This document shows positions 61,080-64,000 of a stretch of DNA of 64,000 nt, in pieces (positions within the stretch are counted from its first letter, which is position 1; each line of letters opens with the position of its first letter). Source of the stretch: Bemisia tabaci (taxonomy: Eukaryota > Arthropoda > Insecta > Hemiptera > Aleyrodidae). The position numbers were made by a program, and so were the translations under genes. Location of the stretch: the NCBI RefSeq assembly GCF_918797505.1, contig NC_092799.1:24676382-24740381 (forward strand). The letters are read 5' to 3'. The notes beneath the pieces are model-generated. The model made no database searches and was not told the DNA's origin. It worked only from the letters and a program-made list of their open reading frames with translations.

Positions 61080-63014
61080 TCATCCAAATATATTAGGTAT
61101 CCACCTAGTTAGCCAACTTGATGATGGTTTCTCAGCCGATGGTTTCTCAGGGCTGGTAAGTCTTTGAGGAGTGGACTCTTTTTTTCCTCCTAGTCCAAAA
61201 ATTCCTCCTAGAAGTCCACCGCTAGGTTTTGGAGGAGTTGGATTCGGCTTTGGTGAAATTTTCGTGACATCAGAACCGGGCCTGCTGGGATTTGCATTGC
61301 TTGGTCCTCCAGAGTCTGAGCCCTGCTCAGCGTTCATATTGCTTGCTGCATTTACATTGATGTTAGAGCCTTGGCTCGGATTGGCATTGCTACCAAGATT
61401 TGAGCCTTCTTTATCAGACTTTGTATTGCTAGCCCCGAAAAGGCCCAAGACAGGATTTGAGGGACTTGGTTTAGTGGGCAAAATTCCACCTAGCCCTGAA
61501 GTAGGCTTCAAAAGTCCACCAATCGCTGAGGTGGCATTTAGTACATTTCCCACTGAGACCGTACCACATGGGTTCAGACCAGAGAGTGCGTTGCTGAGAG
61601 AATTATTCCACAGGTCTACAGGTATCGTGGCTAAGATGCCGTTTATGTTTGGGAAGTTACACTGCGGAGATTTCAGACGATCCAAGAGCCCTGTCCAAAG
61701 ACCCATCTCACAGTATCGAAAACCAGTTTTCACCTCTGGCGAGGATTTGATTACCACATATTCGGACTTGTCTTTGGAAAAGGGCGTCCAGTTGACTGCC
61801 AAGTTTTTCACTGCAGGGTTTCTGAAATAAGAAAAATAATATTTTCTTAGGATGGTTCATGAATAATGTGTGCAAGTAAAATAGTTTATCAGAGAACCTT
61901 TTGAGATATTCCAAGGAATTGTTCTGAGGTGCAATGTTAGTGTCCGAGAACAAACTTGATAACTTCAAAATACAGATCATGGACTTAAAAAATATGAAAA
62001 TGGACAAAATTTCTAGTAATGCTCTTTTTAAAAAAAAAAAAAATACATTCCTCATTAGTTACAAATTATCTGGAGAGTGATTATTGCCAAGTTGGGTTCA
62101 AAGGTCTTTGAAATATTTAACGCAAATGGCTTTAAAGTATCCCAAGATGAATCGCATATGTACAATTTATTTTTGAGCCAACAGAGCGAACACAGGTGCA
62201 TTTTAAGCCCTGGATATAAACGAATAAAACTCGGAATCGCCCTATTCTAAAATCACGCAAACATCACATTGCCTTCCCTTCCTTTCGATTTAAAATTTTT
62301 GAAGGTTGTAACTTTATATTTTTAAAATAATACTCCTCTGTGCTATAATATGGATAACGCTCTCTTAAGATTTTAAACAGTAAAGCCTCTTATCTTATAA
62401 ACATCAACTTAAAAGTTATCTGGTGGTTAACAGAACCAGGAAAAATTGTTGGAAAAATGCTATAAATATCAAAGAGACAAAATAGGTAAGTAATAGACTA
62501 CCTAACGACAACCCACAAGAGACCCTGCAGTTAGTCCGTCATTTGCCCCCTTCCTCATTACATTTTCAACCAATAAGATCCCTCTGTACTCATTATGTCT
62601 GTTTTGTCCATCAATTTCAATAATCAGCCCCCAGATTTTGTTGACATGACAAATGATTTTTAAAGGAAAAAGAAACATCCATTACCCAGAGCGAACAAAT
62701 TCAGCGACAATGGAGGAAAATATTTCTCTTGTCCTCAAATCCTCATTAGATAGTTTGACGGAATCAACTTCTTGGCCTTCAAGAGAACGGACATCAAAGA
62801 GGTTCACCAAGTCTTCTCCGTGAGCGACTTCATTTTCTGAAGGTTGGCTGCCTGTGTCTGTTTTGTAGATAGGTGAGCCTCTGAAGAGCTCCTTAACCAA
62901 TTTCTTTGCTGCTCGAGAGGGTTGCTCAAAGCTGTAGAGATAAGTAGGTGCATTTGATCCTCGCAGGTTAGAAGTCATGAAAACAGGTAGGTTGTACAGA
63001 GCATCAGTGGTCAT
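61080..63014 (-). CDS. Carboxylesterase-family protein, C-terminal exons with low-complexity tail (5' part not in window)
   Basis: Two exons, 63014-62686 and 61821-61080, join in phase (phase 2) to 356 residues. The first encodes the end of an alpha/beta-hydrolase of the type-B carboxylesterase family: MTTDALYNLPVFM, APTYLYSFEQP, and AHGEDLVNLF with the catalytic His. Then come SSIVAEFVRSGNPAV and NWTPFSKDKSEYVVI, the usual final strand and helix. The nucleophile Ser and acid residue would be in earlier exons. After the domain ends near the conserved CEMGLWTGLLDRL, a tail of about 160 residues rich in Gly, Ser, Asn and Pro follows, ending WLTRWIPNIFG. I see no membrane anchor. Insect relatives include detoxifying and juvenile-hormone esterases and adhesion-type members; the subclass is undetermined. 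Confidence 0.8.
61822..62685 (-). other. Esterase intron, 864 bp
   Basis: Donor GTAATG at 62684-62685 and acceptor TTTCAG at 61822-61827 on the minus strand. No gene or repeat recognised inside. Confidence 0.7.
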
Positions 63015-63412
63015 CTGAATTCATAAGGAAGAATCATTGGTTTTTGTACTTTCGATCTACAATTGAAAGCAATAAATGTGGGCTTCCTTGATACGAGTAA
63101 GACGTACTCTACAGGATGTCTACTAAAACAGGCTAACCAAAAATCAGTACTTTTACAGCACTTCCTTTGTACATTCCCAAGAAATTCAGAACCTTCTTAG
63201 AGGGAAAATTCAGCACTTTTTCAATACCCCCATTTGGCGATTTTCGGAAATTTCAAAAATTTGAAATTCTCGCTCAAAGGGCAACAAAAATGACACAGAC
63301 ATATATTTTCATTGGTGACTTGAAGATTAACTGACTGCACAATCGCTATCTTGCAGGCAAATACTACTCCAAGAATTAATTCGCAGGGGATTGTATACTT
63401 TTCAGGCTATAT
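63015..63412. other. Flank of the esterase exon with a repeat fragment
   Basis: Acceptor of the esterase exon is at 63015-63017. Near 63112 begins a copy of the repeat whose end reads CAGGATGTCTACT, related to 38251 and 40398. No coding exon is seen. Confidence 0.4.
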
Positions 63413-63527
63413 ATTCGTCGGTACGGTACCGACGGATAAATGGCTATTCGTCGGTACCGTACCGATGAATAAATAGCTATTCGTCGGTACCGTACCGATG
63501 AATAAATAGCTATTCGTCGGTACCGTA
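63413..63527. repeat. 33-bp tandem repeat, 3.5 copies, with KpnI-like palindromes
   Basis: Units begin ATTCGTCGGTAC at 63413, 63446, 63479 and 63512. Each contains GGTACC-type palindromic sequence (CGGTACCGTACCG). Copies 2 and 3 are identical; copy 1 differs at a few bases (CGGTACGGTACCG). Confidence 0.9.
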
Positions 63528-63685
63528 CTTTGATTTTAGTACGTAAATTATATTAAAGATATGATTTCTTAATAATATTTTGGTGGAAGTTAAGAGCTAA
63601 AAATTGGGTGAAAGATGGAAAAAAAACCCAACACGAGTTGTAAAGAAATATTCTCCAAATTTAATTTATGTATTTAATACTCTCA

Positions 63686-63801
63686 CATAATACTGAAATG
63701 TACTACTCTGTCAAATAAATAATCATAATACTGAAAAGTACTTCACTGTCAAATGAATCATCATAATACTGAAATGTACTACTCTGTCAAAAGAATCATC
63801 A
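63686..63801. repeat. 38-bp tandem repeat, 3 copies
   Basis: Units begin CATAATACTGAAA at 63686, 63724 and 63762. Copies 1 and 3 are closer to each other than to copy 2. The array runs into the stop codon of the minus-strand frame at 63799. Confidence 0.85.
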
Positions 63802-64000
63802 AGAACGCTTCTTTTTTCGGGTGGTGGGGCCTTTAGTTTCATTTGCAGGTGTTTTCTTTCGTTTTCGTTTTTCGGGGGGATTTTCCACAGATTGTCGGTC
63901 GGCAACGGTGCGATTAAAGGAACAAAGTTGTCTTGCTGGCAGTTTAGGTCGCCCTCGTGAAATGACTTTACTCTTAAATTTTAGCTTCGTGAAGCTCTCT
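63799..64000 (-). CDS. C-terminus of unidentified basic protein (partial at right edge)
   Basis: The minus-strand frame entering at 64000 reads ESFTKLKFKSKVISRGRPK, LPARQLCSFNRTVADRQS and then a Lys/Arg-rich end (EKRKRKKTP, TRKKKRS) before TGA at 63799-63801. RGRPK resembles an AT-hook core, and the tail looks like a nuclear localisation signal. Such tails occur in chromatin proteins and in some transposon-derived proteins. It stops before the esterase exons and is a separate gene. The family is not recognised. Confidence 0.45.
   Translation of the reverse strand, partial: ESFTKLKFKSKVISRGRPKLPARQLCSFNRTVADRQSVENPPEKRKRKKTPANETKGPTTRKKKRS

Noticed and set aside
61171..61830. 219-codon plus-strand frame
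   Set aside because: Exact antisense shadow of the esterase tail exon, produced by its low-complexity codons.
1..64000. tRNA genes, rRNA, CRISPR arrays, bacterial operons
   Set aside because: None was seen by eye; the window is eukaryotic and no tRNA box A/B pair with cloverleaf context was found. A tRNA scan would be decisive.

Overview
The window looks like a piece of an insect nuclear genome. It is AT-rich, has GT-AG introns from about 400 bp to 5 kb, and carries many small DNA transposons and 5'-truncated LINEs. It also holds a short interstitial run of the insect telomere unit TTAGG. A hemipteroid insect is a reasonable guess, but the sequence alone does not fix the order.

Layout from left to right. 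(1) Positions 1-27040, plus strand: the 3' half of scribble (scrib/LAP4), a cortical polarity scaffold. Thirteen coding exons run from the last PDZ domain to the stop codon, followed by a spliced 3' UTR. One exon of 2.5 kb encodes a Ser/Pro-rich disordered block. The introns hold a LINE remnant, a C/G-tract hairpin, a 199-bp MITE and an interstitial telomeric insertion. (2) Positions 27040-32000: a convergent intergenic region of old repeats and hairpins. (3) Positions 32249-48790, minus strand: RAD50, the complete DNA-repair ATPase. Eight coding exons join in frame to 1312 residues, with Walker A, zinc hook, signature motif and Walker B all present. Its introns are packed with foldback elements, a piggyBac-type MITE, a LINE and a mariner fragment. 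(4) Positions 48800-50780: the head-to-head interval between RAD50 and the next gene, which contains two foldback elements. (5) Positions 50781-55618, plus strand: a five-exon gene for a 170-residue secreted CULT-domain protein (the cereblon thalidomide-binding fold), with signal peptide, two CxxC pairs and the three cage tryptophans. (6) Positions 55664-56554, plus strand: an intronless reading frame that starts 45 nt after the CULT stop, apparently on the same exon. It resembles RAMAC, the activator of the mRNA cap methyltransferase, with a long added N-terminus. (7) Positions 61080-63014, minus strand: the 3' end of a carboxylesterase-family gene with a low-complexity C-terminal tail. (8) Right edge: two tandem-repeat arrays and the basic C-terminus of an unidentified minus-strand gene.

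Most genes here are unrelated housekeeping or developmental genes. The tightest functional arrangement is the CULT-RAMAC pair, which may be a dicistronic unit and shares an upstream interval with RAD50. The most informative repeat structure is a composite foldback of about 2.2 kb in a RAD50 intron. One arm carries a TTAA-flanked MITE and the other arm preserves the matching empty site.
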